Shown here in pieces: positions 1 through 62,405 of a stretch of 64,000 bases of DNA. Position numbers and translations under genes: made by a program. The DNA is from Amorphochlora amoebiformis (Eukaryota > Cercozoa > Chlorarachniophyceae), in assembly GCA_054601695.1 (NCBI GenBank), contig BAAHQB010000037.1, positions 310,001 through 374,000 of the forward strand, in the 5' to 3' direction. The notes under the pieces are model-generated. The model had not been told where the DNA came from. It saw nothing but the letters and a program-made list of their open reading frames with translations, and did no database searches. Every line of letters starts with the position of its first letter. Positions within the stretch are counted from its first letter, which is position 1.

Positions 1-100
1 TATGTGTATATATTTACATATATAGTATATACATATATATATATATATACGTATATATATATATATATATTAATATGTTATATATATATATATAATATAC

Positions 101-165
<65 letters not shown>

Positions 166-339
166 ACTGTATTCAATATACAATATCTAAAAAAACATTT
201 TTATATAAATGTATATATATATTATATATATTACATGTTCATATATTATATTTATATAATATTATATAATAACATAATTATACATAAATATAATTATCTA
301 TACAATAGAGCATTATATACATAATATCAAATATCTTAA

Positions 340-381
<42 letters not shown>

Positions 382-482
382 GGTATATACAATATTATAT
401 ATAAATATACATATATATATATATATATTTGTATTATATATATATATATATATATATTTATATAAAATATATGTATATAAAA

Positions 483-569
<87 letters not shown>

Positions 570-570
570 A

Positions 571-649
<79 letters not shown>

Positions 650-762
650 AAATGTATATATTACTTATCATACATACATATATGCATACATACATCTACA
701 CAGATGGATACATACACATACACACACATATTATGTATATATATATATATATATTAATTTTC

Positions 763-843
<81 letters not shown>

Positions 844-894
844 TATCTTATCATACATACATATATACGTATATACATCTAAACATGTATATTA

Positions 895-945
<51 letters not shown>

Positions 946-963
946 TATCCTATATAAGGAGAC
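1..963. repeat. (TA)n-rich DNA at the left edge
   Basis: This stretch is almost pure TA-rich microsatellite with short TATG/TACA variants. I see no coding islands. It follows the phase 2 donor of the last visible ankyrin exon, so it is probably the next intron of that gene. Confidence 0.75.
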
Positions 964-45115
<44,152 letters not shown>

Positions 45116-45202
45116 TGTTAGGTTGCTTGGTAATTCTGAGTCCCTTTTTAAATATGTATTTTTGCAGATATGAAAAGATATACATGTATATATAATTATA
45201 TA

Positions 45203-45237
<35 letters not shown>

Positions 45238-45275
45238 GTGTGTGTGTATATATATATATATATGTATGCATGTAT

Positions 45276-45322
<47 letters not shown>

Positions 45323-45331
45323 ATATAATAA

Positions 45332-45368
<37 letters not shown>

Positions 45369-45438
45369 ACACACAATATGCATATACATATATTTACACT
45401 TATAATATAATTTTTATGTGTATATAAACATTATATAC

Positions 45439-45511
<73 letters not shown>

Positions 45512-46255
45512 TTAGACAAGAAAATGGGCAACAATGTGTGATATGGCCATTGGATTACACTTTAATGAACCTTATCCATCCCACGGTCAAGAACATAATA
45601 CTACAACTAATTGAAATATCCTTTTCAATTCGCTTTGATTCCCTTGATTCTCTCGCATTTTTTCCACATTCATTCACCTCTTACTTCCACCCCTCAGCCT
45701 CATACCTGAAATCGATTGTTGAATTGTACCAAAATTCGACCTAACGGTGTTAAAACCAATTATCAGCGAGGACGGGTGCGCAGAAGGTTCCGATACCCCG
45801 AAGCGATTAGTCGCTGTGCAGGTAGTCTGAGTGCCCTTTTCTGCCCTCGACGCATGATCTTCACCGGTGATGGTCCTAAGGATGGAACATACTTTAATAT
45901 CAACGTCGTTGGGGGACACACCACCCGAATATCAAACCTCCTTTAACCGTAGGCGTGTACACTCCGTTATAAGCGGAGTACAAGAATACGAATACGTAGA
46001 GCACCACCCCATAGCCTCCCAATGGCTTTCCACGGGTACCTCCAGTCCTTTTCCTGAGATATATGCCGCAAGCAGTCAGGGAAGTAAAAGTCATCCGAAG
46101 GTTTGACCTCCGAGGCACCATCCTAGGCAGCGTGATGATGCCAAATAGTCACGCTTAGAATTTGAAATATAACAATTCGGTCACTATGAAATGTCACATA
46201 GCGTGACGATAGCAGATTGTGTGACATAACAGGTTAGTCACAACCAACCACCACA
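45116..46255. promoter_or_regulatory. Divergent intergenic region between the two ankyrin genes
   Basis: About 1.1 kb separates the proposed starts of the giant minus-strand gene (45115) and the compact plus-strand ankyrin ORF (46256). The part 45180-45510 is (TA)n; the rest is unique. ORFs on both strands at 45670-45950 have no recognisable similarity or splice context. I assign no promoter elements except the GTCAC cluster listed separately. Confidence 0.45.
46145..46245. promoter_or_regulatory. GTCAC/GTGAC cluster upstream of the compact ankyrin ORF
   Basis: Within 100 bp just before the ATG at 46256 the pentamer GTCAC or its complement GTGAC occurs at least six times (AGTCACGC, GGTCACTA, TGTCACATAGCGTGACG, GTGTGACA, AGTCACAA). 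Such density suggests binding sites for one factor, but function is inferred from position and repetition only. Confidence 0.4.
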
Positions 46256-46762
46256 ATGAATGTCATCCGTCAGTTGGGATTCGGTCGTGGTGTCGCCTTG
46301 CGCCTTCGAGTTCACCGTAGGTGGAAACAGCCTGATAGAAGAGCACGATATCTTCACCGTCATGCCGAAGAAGGTGACGTTCGCGGTATCAAGCTCAAAC
46401 TCAAGCGCGAGGGCATCTGTGACGTCGACGCTAAGAACCCAGACGGCAACACGGCACTTCACATTGCAGCGATGCATAGCCAGCTAGAGCCGATGGGCTT
46501 GTTACTCGAAGCTGGATCCGACCCCATCACTGTGAACAAGAAGCGGCAGATCGCGATCCACTGCGCGGCGGAGGCCGGGTTTGCAGGTCTGTCTTTTTTG
46601 GAACCAGTCGAGAGCGCGGGAAAGGGGTATGGTCTGATCTTGGCGTGCACAGAGGGGGTTCGACTGCTTATCATGAAGGCCGGAGCTGCGCAGACCAAAG
46701 TGAAGGACAGGAAGGGCAGGATCCCGTATGAGGTGGCCGCCAACGACGACGTACGGGTATGA
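46256..46762 (+). CDS. Compact intronless ankyrin-repeat protein
   Basis: An uninterrupted 168-codon frame begins MNVIRQLGFGRG. After a basic N-terminus it has an ankyrin cap (YLHRHAEEGDVRGI), the canonical repeat GNTALHIAAMHSQLEPMGLL followed by LEAGSDPI, then IAIHCAAEAGF and a final KDRKGRIPYEVAANDD. About three to four repeats are recognisable. The frame is richer in G and C than its surroundings and has no introns, unlike the giant ankyrin gene starting 1.1 kb away in the other direction. The stop is TGA. A donor-like GTATGA overlaps the last codons, so a spliced extension is possible. It is likely a small cytosolic adaptor; no partner is evident. Confidence 0.75.
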   Translation: MNVIRQLGFGRGVALRLRVHRRWKQPDRRARYLHRHAEEGDVRGIKLKLKREGICDVDAKNPDGNTALHIAAMHSQLEPMGLLLEAGSDPITVNKKRQIAIHCAAEAGFAGLSFLEPVESAGKGYGLILACTEGVRLLIMKAGAAQTKVKDRKGRIPYEVAANDDVRV

Positions 46763-47109
46763 GATATGGTCTAGCATTATCTATTGAAGGGGGAGGAAGG
46801 GATAAACACTGAGCCGTCAAACTTTATCTCAAACTCACCGCTGCTCTTTAGATCTTTTTGTTTTTCATCTCTCATTCAATTGGACGTGCATTAGGCTGTT
46901 CTTAGACCGTTTACAGGAGGCTACGATGAGAAGAGTGGGTATGGGCCTGGGAGGGATGTGTTCGGGGAGCCCGAGTCTGCGATTTAGATCTCAGTTGGAA
47001 TTATAGGCGGTCTGGACTGCATAAATCGTGCTTGTAAACCAAGTTAGGTCTGTCCAGAGGCTGTAAGTTTGTAAGACGGTTTACTTCCTGTTTGTATAAT
47101 ATATGTATA

Positions 47110-47160
<51 letters not shown>

Positions 47161-47271
47161 TTATATAATATATATATATATATATATTATATAATAATTA
47201 TGTATAGAAATATACATAAATATATAATATATATATACATACATGTATACATTTACATATTAAATAAATAA

Positions 47272-47318
<47 letters not shown>

Positions 47319-47326
47319 TATATTAA

Positions 47327-47380
<54 letters not shown>

Positions 47381-47384
47381 CACA

Positions 47385-47422
<38 letters not shown>

Positions 47423-47482
47423 ATATATATATATGTAAATATAATATAATAATGTATATTGCAACACTGTAATCATATATAA

Positions 47483-47553
<71 letters not shown>

Positions 47554-47639
47554 AAGTATTATCGTTAATACTGATAATAGTAATATATAGACCATAATAT
47601 GGAAATGTACAATGTACTACACATATGTAATTACATATA

Positions 47640-47681
<42 letters not shown>

Positions 47682-47769
47682 CATACATAAATATATATAG
47701 CAATATATATATATATATATATATACATACGTACATATATATACATATATGTATATACACACACATGTA

Positions 47770-47812
<43 letters not shown>

Positions 47813-47865
47813 GTATCTGTGTATATACATACACGTATTCTGTGTGCAAATAAATATTGTGTATA

Positions 47866-47929
<64 letters not shown>

Positions 47930-47948
47930 TATATATATGTATGTGTGC

Positions 47949-47982
<34 letters not shown>

Positions 47983-48081
47983 GTATATACATAGACATAT
48001 ATATATACATATTATATACACACATATGTATATAGATATATATATATATATATATACATGTATATACACACATATATACAA

Positions 48082-48124
<43 letters not shown>

Positions 48125-48407
48125 CTATGTATAATACTATACATACACATATATATATATATATATATACATATACACATACATATATATATATGTGTGT
48201 GTGTGCATGTATGGATATATATATATATATAGCATTCACATAAATAGATGATATGTAATATGTATTAATATTGTATGTAGGATTTGTATGCAAAAATGTA
48301 CATTCAAGGTACCACATACATAGAAAATTATCATTGTGTGCGATGGAATGTTTGCGTGTGTTGTGTGCGTGCACCAATACACATGCATATCGTTTTATTT
48401 TATACCC
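46763..48407. other. Intergenic: unique sequence then (TA)n, no gene seen
   Basis: The part 46763-47095 is non-repetitive with no supported frame. The part 47096-48240 is (TA)n with TG/CA variants. The part 48241-48407 is AT-rich and leads into the next gene. Confidence 0.6.
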
Positions 48408-54810
<6,403 letters not shown>

Positions 54811-54880
54811 AAATAGAAAAGAAGACCAAAACAACATATTGAAGTAAACCTAATCCATCGAGCAGGACGAGGAGTTTTCA
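54811..54880 (+). promoter_or_regulatory. 70-bp spacer between two plus-strand genes
   Basis: Only 70 bp separate the TGA of the membrane-protein gene from the ATG of the deoxyribosyltransferase-like gene. This spacer must hold both the 3' end signals of one and the 5' leader of the other, unless their transcripts overlap. Confidence 0.45.
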
Positions 54881-55421
54881 ATGTCGGGGGTTCATTGTGC
54901 GCTCGCGACGGCCATAAACGGCGACGCTCCTAAAAACCTCCGTGAGAAAGTCGGCTACCTCTCTCCATCCTCTCTCGCTTCTCTTTCTCTTTTGCGCTTC
55001 TTTCTTAGCCGAACTAGCTCCCTCGCTCGCATTTTCTTGAGCTCTTCTAATCTCTCGAACTCTTGAACTCTTCCTCTGTTTTCCCTCTTCTCACTCTCTT
55101 TGGTTAGGTTTAAAACTCTGGTAGGAGGATTATAGCTAGTGCGAGTGTTAGGGTTGGCGTTAGGGGCGTTGTGATTAGGTTTAGGGTCAGGATCAGGGTT
55201 AGAGTTCATGGGTTAGGTCCAGTAATCTAACTATCTCTCTCTCTCTCTCTCAGCCCCACTCTCCCCGCTCTCTGATCTCCTATCTTTTTGAAATAATGTT
55301 GTATGAAGTTCAATATTTCCTTCTATATCTTCAGGCGTGGAAGGTTCTTCAGGAGTGGATTCGGGACGACGCCAATGACATGAAAATTTCACAGGTGTTT
55401 CACGCTCGCTTACTCTCTAAT

Positions 55422-55460
<39 letters not shown>

Positions 55461-55664
55461 ATATGTTTGTGTTGTGTATGTATGTATATATGTATGTATA
55501 TGTATATATGTAAATATATATGTCTGTGTATGTGAACATATATATAATATCATAAATATTAGGCGTACTATGCTCGTGACGAGCCGTCAGAAGCTGGAGG
55601 GGAAAATAAGCTCCATCGAACCACCACAATGGTGGATTGAATAATATAAAATATAAACATAATA

Positions 55665-55695
<31 letters not shown>

Positions 55696-55714
55696 GCATA
55701 CATATATATACATA

Positions 55715-55745
<31 letters not shown>

Positions 55746-55902
55746 GTTTATATATATATAGATATATATGGTGCTTGTATAATGTGTACATGCACACATG
55801 AAGGGAATATATTTGTATTCACATATATATGTGCAGATACGTATATGTAAATGTAGGTATTATGCTTATTCATATACTTGTACATGTAGATTATATGTAT
55901 AC

Positions 55903-55959
<57 letters not shown>

Positions 55960-56110
55960 ATATATATATATATATATATTATGTATATATATATATATAT
56001 CTATATATTTGTTTATTTATTTATATGTATGCCTGTTTACGTTAAACATATAAAAGAAAATGATGTCCATTGTGTTCCATATATTTATTGGCTACGCGCA
56101 TCTAATATGA

Positions 56111-56164
<54 letters not shown>

Positions 56165-56246
56165 TACATGTGTGTGTCTTGCGTGTGTGTGTTTGTATGT
56201 AATGTACAAAGAAATAATATGAACATATGGTATGCATATCTATATC

Positions 56247-56282
<36 letters not shown>

Positions 56283-56477
56283 TATGTATACACACATACA
56301 TATATATATATATATTATGTAAATATATGCATATATAGTATATATAAATGTATTTACATGTAAATATGTATGTACATATATATATATATATATACAATGC
56401 ACATACGCGCAGAGGTTTAACCTACAAGATGTCGCAGGGTTTACATTCAAGTCCCAAGAGGCAAAACAAAGAAGGGT

Positions 56478-56552
<75 letters not shown>

Positions 56553-56611
56553 GTATATGTATGTATATATATATATATATGTATATGTGTGTGTGTATGT
56601 GCACCTGTATA

Positions 56612-56664
<53 letters not shown>

Positions 56665-57340
56665 TATATATATATATATATGTGTGTATATATAATATTT
56701 ATTTACTTTTGTAAATGCACACATACATATATGTATAACATACAACATGTACACATTCATAAAATATTATATATATATATATATATAGGATATGTATATA
56801 TGTATACTTTGACTAGAAAATGAAAATGGTCGCTGGTATCTCGGCTATTCGATCCTGGATGAAAGAGCTCAAAATGCTGGACAAAAAGCGGTCCTTACCC
56901 AAAATTGAGATTGAAAATCTCTATCAATCTCTTTGTTCTATTTCTCTCTGTATATGATCATACAAAAATGTATTTATGTGTACATATACTATTAACGCAG
57001 CAGTATAATAGACCGATAGTCCAGGATTTCAATGAAGTCCGTTTGGATTGTGAATGATTTGATTGGGATAAAATCGTACGTGCGCATAGGATAATCTAGA
57101 GTGCGAGCACTCTCGAATCTTCCGAAAAAATCCGGAGCGTGAAATAGCGTGACATCACATTTTATCACTAACAGTCTGAAGCTCCGTTGCTACTGGGTAT
57201 CACCGGATAGAATCGGATTAGACTATGAAAAGTAATCCCCGGGATCTCCAGTGATCTTCAGCACATCTTTGACAAAGTTCCTCTATTAAATTGATATCTA
57301 CTGTCGAGCTTCTTCCTATCATTCTCTTTATGTTTGTTGC

Positions 57341-57396
<56 letters not shown>

Positions 57397-57477
57397 AAAT
57401 TATATATACATATATATTATGTGTATGTAAGCACACATGTATCCTTGTGTGTGTTTGTATATAGATGCATATAATAT

Positions 57478-57511
<34 letters not shown>

Positions 57512-57591
57512 ATATATGTATAAATATGTGTATATTTAGACACATATATATATATATTTAAATATGTGTGTGTGTGTATAAAATAAACATA

Positions 57592-57638
<47 letters not shown>

Positions 57639-58089
57639 TTACCTATGTATGTATGCATACACATAGATACAATATATCGTTGCATCTTAACATATCAGAC
57701 ACTTCGATATCTCCGCAAGCAAGAAAGTTTTCCTGGTATGTGAAAGCGGAACATTAGACGAAAAAGAAATTTTCACAGGGGCTGGCAAGCAAACCCCCTT
57801 AGATTTGTGCACTTATTCCATATTTTTACGTAAACACAATATGATGAATGTCTATAACCTGATATTTATAGGGAGGCAGCTGTAATCCAACAACGTGGAG
57901 AGCGGATATCGTCATCCCTAAGCTAGAGAGGCATGGTATTCCGTATTATAATCCCCAGGTACACCGTCGCCTTCACGTCTCCTTTCCCTCACTTCCTCTA
58001 ACTGTTTTCCTCTCGTCATCTCCACTTTTTCTCACCACATGCGTTATATTATGTATAGGTCCGTATTTGTTATACATTTACCTATATAA

Positions 58090-58131
<42 letters not shown>

Positions 58132-58132
58132 C

Positions 58133-58164
<32 letters not shown>

Positions 58165-58266
58165 GTATATATGCAGGTGGATGAATGGACACCGGAACTA
58201 GTTCCCATAGAGGCTAAAGCTAAAGTAAAATAATACTGTACATTGTACTATGTACCTATGAATATA

Positions 58267-58299
<33 letters not shown>

Positions 58300-58311
58300 T
58301 ATATCCGAACG

Positions 58312-58348
<37 letters not shown>

Positions 58349-58366
58349 CATGTATATATATATATG

Positions 58367-58397
<31 letters not shown>

Positions 58398-58617
58398 GTA
58401 TGTATTTATGTATGTATGTATGTATCATTTAAACGCGTATGTGTGTAAAAGTTGATACACATACATATGTAGAAATTATATATCCATGAAAAATAACTAT
58501 ATGTTATATTTATATGCATGTGTATGTATATCTATACACATACATTTTTATATACATATATATGTATACGTGTGTGTGTGTTTTTATATAGGTGTACGCA
58601 ATACAAATATTCAAATA

Positions 58618-58667
<50 letters not shown>

Positions 58668-58743
58668 TTATATCTATATATATATATAGTATATATTATC
58701 TATATATGTATATATATGTGTGTGTGCTGTCATTTTATACATT

Positions 58744-58787
<44 letters not shown>

Positions 58788-58840
58788 GAATATATTCTAT
58801 GTGTGTCCGTGTATATACAATATATGTGCGTATATATACG

Positions 58841-58891
<51 letters not shown>

Positions 58892-59315
58892 GTGTATACA
58901 TGTAAGGACGAGGCCGGGTTACTTTTCTTCGTGATTGATGGTGCTACGAACGCCGTCGCATCGATGATGGAGGTAAGTGAATTCACTCGTTAAGTGATAG
59001 AATATCAATAGAAAAGAGAAACAGTCTGCAGAAAGGAAAAGAAATAGACTCAGGCCGTCTGAGAACAATTTCTTTTCTGAGGTCGTCGAGTACGCGAGCT
59101 CAGGGCGTCAGATTGTTTGTGTGATACGCGATATTGAGGAGAACTCAAAGTTAGGGAAGCTTATTGGTAAGACGACGCTCAAGGTGATTTATTACAATGT
59201 TTTGAGCATGTGAAAGGGAGTACTTTATGCTGTCTCTGCGGTTTCTATCATCCGAGTTTTTGGGTCTATTTTGTGATCTCTTCAGCGCTAATTGTGAATA
59301 CGTATGCAATACATG

Positions 59316-59383
<68 letters not shown>

Positions 59384-59427
59384 GCATGTATACATATATA
59401 TATATATAAATAAGTGTGTATATATGA

Positions 59428-59463
<36 letters not shown>

Positions 59464-59815
59464 ATACGTACGTATATATATTTAACGTAATATATATGTG
59501 TGTGTGTGTGTGAATATGTATAACATTTTTTTTTTTACATGGATACATATCCCCTAGGATTTAAATCGTGGACGGGCTTACGTGTGGGACACGGGGAGAC
59601 GGTATCGCACACTCATTATATGTGTATGTATACATACTATGTAACACATATATGCATGTAGGCACGGAATCTCTCTATACAAAGACATTGGAAAGGGACT
59701 CGACGAAGTTGTTCGCCTCTGCAAAGAGAACGTATCTGGAAGCACTTGCAACAAGCGCACGCTGTCGGGAGCTAGATCATCTAGACCTTCGAATGCAAAC
59801 CCACTGAACTACTAG
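54881..59815 (+). CDS. Nucleoside 2-deoxyribosyltransferase-like domain protein (12 exons, 290 residues)
   Basis: Exons: 54881-54949, 55335-55394, 55563-55631, 56413-56475, 56817-56890, 57699-57735, 57872-57958, 58177-58224, 58907-58972, 59082-59183, 59558-59601, 59662-59815. All junctions agree in phase and the spliced frame ends in TAG. The first about 115 residues ([14 protein letters not shown]...) are unfamiliar. Residues about 121-290 match the pattern of the nucleoside 2-deoxyribosyltransferase-like family: [58 protein letters not shown] and [17 protein letters not shown]. The Glu of MMEV occupies the position of the family's catalytic Glu. Family members cleave N-glycosidic bonds of nucleosides or related nucleotides; the substrate here is unknown. 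A dispersed repeat lies in intron 56891-57698. Degenerate TTAGGG-like sequence fills part of intron 54950-55334. Confidence 0.8.
55080..55230. repeat. Degenerate telomere-like TTAGGG-type cluster
   Basis: The plus strand shows GGTTAGGTTT, GTGTTAGGGTTGGCGTTAGG, ATTAGGTTTAGGGTCAGG and CAGGGTTAGAG in the first intron of the deoxyribosyltransferase-like gene. Words resemble TTAGGG with single changes; there is no fixed period. Confidence 0.55.
56991..57345 (+). mobile_element. Dispersed ~350-bp repeat, copy B (SINE-like candidate)
   Basis: Begins TTAACGCAGCAGT like copy A and ends in the same GATATCTACT...TTGTTGCTATA region. The A-box-like start is conserved. The B-box-like word (CTCTCGAATCT, about 117 bp downstream) is weaker than in copy A. 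It lies in the sense direction inside intron 56891-57698 of the deoxyribosyltransferase-like gene. No open frame of note. Confidence 0.5.
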
Positions 59816-60495
59816 AACTAGATAAAGTGGTAATTTGTAAATTCATGTACTGTATCGATCATATTGGATATATATAGCTTGTGTAATATCTAGAAAAAAA
59901 AAAAGTCTAGAAAGTATTCTAGGTATTCTAAATTATTATATAAGTCATAGTTATACTACAATTACTAGAATTACTCTAGTACTAGATTACAATTGCACAT
60001 GTCTAGCATGTACAAGATCTAGTAGATGCACTATTCGCAGACCCACGTACGCGTGTACACTAACTGGTCTTAGTAATCACGTACACAAGTTGTAAGTCAG
60101 GCTACTGTCTAGCTGTATCTAGTGTATCTCTCTGTCTCTAGACACTAGCTAGACTAGAATACTAGTATATACTAGATATTACATATGAGGTAAAGAAAGT
60201 TTGTTTCAGTCACATGGGGGACTGCATGATGAAAATGCGCTAACTTTACAAGGGATCAATGCCGCTAACTATGGTCTTCCCACATGGTGTCCCACAAGTA
60301 ATTTGATGTCTCGAACTTGTTGCCTGCTGGAAGCTTAAACGACCTCACTGTAATGTCAGGGTTGGGTTTGATGAGAGATTGTGGGCAGAGTGCCAGTGTT
60401 AGAGTTTAGTATGTAGTTAAGGCTAAGGATATTTACAAGTACATGGGCCGTGCGAGCATTAAAACTGGTTGAGTGTAAATATGCACATGAGTGTT
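59816..60495. other. Convergent intergenic region, partly CTAG-rich
   Basis: Between the stop of the deoxyribosyltransferase-like gene and the probable 3' end of the minus-strand Spc24-like gene. The part 59880-60190 is dense in CTAG (TCTAG, ACTAG, CTAGA). I see no gene. Confidence 0.5.
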
Positions 60496-61015
60496 TTAGT
60501 GCTGGATAGCAGGTACACTGCTGTGTAAATAACAGGAACCGTTAGAGCACCACCCACCGTGTATGTATTTGGGTTTGCGGTGGGGAGCGTATTATCGGGT
60601 CTAAATATAAATTTAATTTTTACGAATGATATATACCTTGATTCTTTTGCATCAAGTGAACAGTCCCGCAAATGAAAGCTTCATCACTATCCTCCCTCCA
60701 AGTCGTCTGGGTGCTGATCTTATAGATATGGAACTTCGCCTGAAATAGCGAGCAGTTCAGTGTTGAACTCCTAGTTTCCTCCACTGGGGTGGCGGTTTGT
60801 GAGTTAGAAAGAAAGATTACCCATAAGTGCAGGGACATGCGCATTATATATATATATATATATATATATTTCTATATATATATTTATATTGACATATATA
60901 CATGTATATATATTTTAACACATGTATATATATATATATATATAGTATGCATGTATGTATAACATTATGTACACATATATATGTATATATATATATAATA
61001 TATATTATATTTATA

Positions 61016-61048
<33 letters not shown>

Positions 61049-61866
61049 CAATACATATATTACATATATATATATATATTTATATACAATACATATATTA
61101 TATATATATATATATATATGTTCATAATAATTGACATAGGTAGGGCCAAGTGATAAATGGATCAGTAGGAGTGATGAATGCCTGGAGGAGCACCTTATCC
61201 ATCTTCTTGGTGGTGTTCCTCTTTTTCTTCTGGATATTGGTTTCCTCCTCGAGCTTGTTTTTCTTCTTGCTCAGGGTCTACGTAACACACGACTGTGTTT
61301 TAGAATATCGTGATCCAGATATTTAATAAAATTGCACCGTGAGATTGGATTTCTCGTTCTTGACTCGAAGTGAAAGGCTTTTGATCTCTGTGCGCATATC
61401 CTCCAACTCGGATTTGATTGTGGATTCTGTTTCCTGCAACTGTATGATGGTCAATTGCATGCAAGACTGTTTAGAATTTTTGACTTAACCTCTTTTTCCT
61501 TCTTTTCGCAGTCCACTGCGTCTTGCTGAACCAGTGAATCGACTGATTGCTGCAAACCTAGTGCACCAACAGTCAGAAATGTATTTTCCCATCTAGAACG
61601 AATGACAGGCTCCTCCAAATGTGCATAGAAGGCAGAATTTGCCCATCGATCGTGAGATAATACAGGAGGGCTGCAAAGAAGGGGCTGGCAAGGGTAGACT
61701 TACTTTCCAGAATCTGCTTGATATCGAGTTCCTTCTGCTGGGCTAGAACCCTCGTTTCTTTCAAAGTGCGAATCGCGTCGAGAACCATCACAGAGTCCTC
61801 ATTTTGAGTGAGAAATTCGTTCCTGGTTTCGTTGAGAAACTCGACGATCTGGTCTTTCTCCTTCAT
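60496..61866 (-). CDS. Spc24-like kinetochore protein: coiled coil plus C-terminal RWD-like domain
   Basis: Exons in transcript order: 61704-61866, 61490-61557, 61338-61433, 61194-61277, 60637-60739, 60558-60600, 60496-60520. Phases agree throughout and give about 193 residues, close to the usual Spc24 length. The N-terminal two thirds are charged coiled coil (KEKDQIVEFLNETRNEFL, LEDMRTEIKSLSLRVKNE, KKKNKLEEETNIQKKK). Then comes AKFHIYKISTQTTWREDSDE followed by AFICGTVHLMQ, resembling the first strands of the Spc24 globular domain (small-hydrophobic-aromatic-Tyr strand, then Trp plus acidic turn). In that family the protein pairs with Spc25 in the Ndc80 complex. The start ATG at 61866 is a choice: the frame is open further up to an acceptor near 61957. 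The last two exons are tentative. Other short coiled-coil/RWD proteins are possible. Confidence 0.55.
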
Positions 61867-61996
61867 GGATGATGGGCCAACGGTCACAGGTTTGGCGCAC
61901 TTGCGAAGTTTTATATTCGGAACCCAATCAGCCAATGCCGATTTTATGCCGGGTTTTCGCTGTAGCTTCCGAGTGTTCGAGCCCCCCGTTTGCCCT
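61867..61996. promoter_or_regulatory. Head-to-head promoter region
   Basis: The proposed ATGs of the Spc24-like gene (minus) and the 115-residue gene (plus) are 130 bp apart and divergent, which suggests a shared bidirectional promoter. Part of this interval may instead be coding for the minus gene. Confidence 0.4.
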
Positions 61997-62405
61997 ATGG
62001 ATTATCGTCTAATGGAGCCGAAAATGAGGCCAAATGGTCTGCTTCGCATTACCGTGGCCATAACTGCGCTCTTGAGTATCTCTTCTATGCTGGCCTTCAA
62101 TTTTCGCTCTCCAGGTTTCCATATATGGTCTTGCGTGGGCAAACTCTTATCTCGAATTTTTCTGATGTGTTTTAGGTGTACTTGGCAAGGGTTTCCAGCG
62201 ATACAAGCCGGTGGAGGAAGTGGGTCAAGATCCAGATGATCCTCGAACATATTTTTACCACAAATTTACGCCGACTAAGGTCTATCCTGCCGTATTTCGG
62301 AGGGATGTTAAACCAATCTCTACACGATTTAACCCTAGGATGGCTATACCGAGTCCTACGTTGAGACAACCGGTCCCACCAAACGGCGTTCGATGGACAT
62401 GTTGA
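61997..62405 (+). CDS. 115-residue protein with an N-terminal membrane anchor (2 exons)
   Basis: Exons 61997-62114 and 62176-62405, joined by a 61-bp GT/AG intron (GTTTCC...TTTTAG) in phase 1. The N-terminus MDYRLMEPKMRPNGLLRI is followed by a hydrophobic segment (TVAITALLSISSMLAF), consistent with a signal anchor or organelle-targeting segment. The rest is polar and rich in Pro, Arg and Tyr (FQRYKPVEEVGQDPDDPRTY, YHKFTPTKVYPAVFRRDVKP) and ends NGVRWTC. I recognise no family. The small size, single N-terminal helix and basic tail would fit a small mitochondrion-related or endomembrane subunit, but this is a guess. Confidence 0.7.

Noticed and set aside
487-882. Long [10 protein letters not shown] ORFs throughout the window on both strands
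   Set aside because: (TA)n has no stop in its frames and translates to Ile-Tyr repeats; no splice, codon or family evidence supports coding.
45674-45946. Overlapping ORFs on both strands (76-81 residues)
   Set aside because: No recognisable similarity, no splice context, and both strands are equally open; left as intergenic.
56429-56475. Alternative start or frame beginning MSQGLHSS
   Set aside because: The frame from 56413 ([18 protein letters not shown]) joins both neighbours in phase 0; the alternative leaves phase 2 with no matching acceptor.
62002-62250. Minus-strand ORF opposite the 115-residue gene
   Set aside because: The plus-strand spliced frame crosses a well-formed 61-bp intron in phase and has a plausible start and stop.
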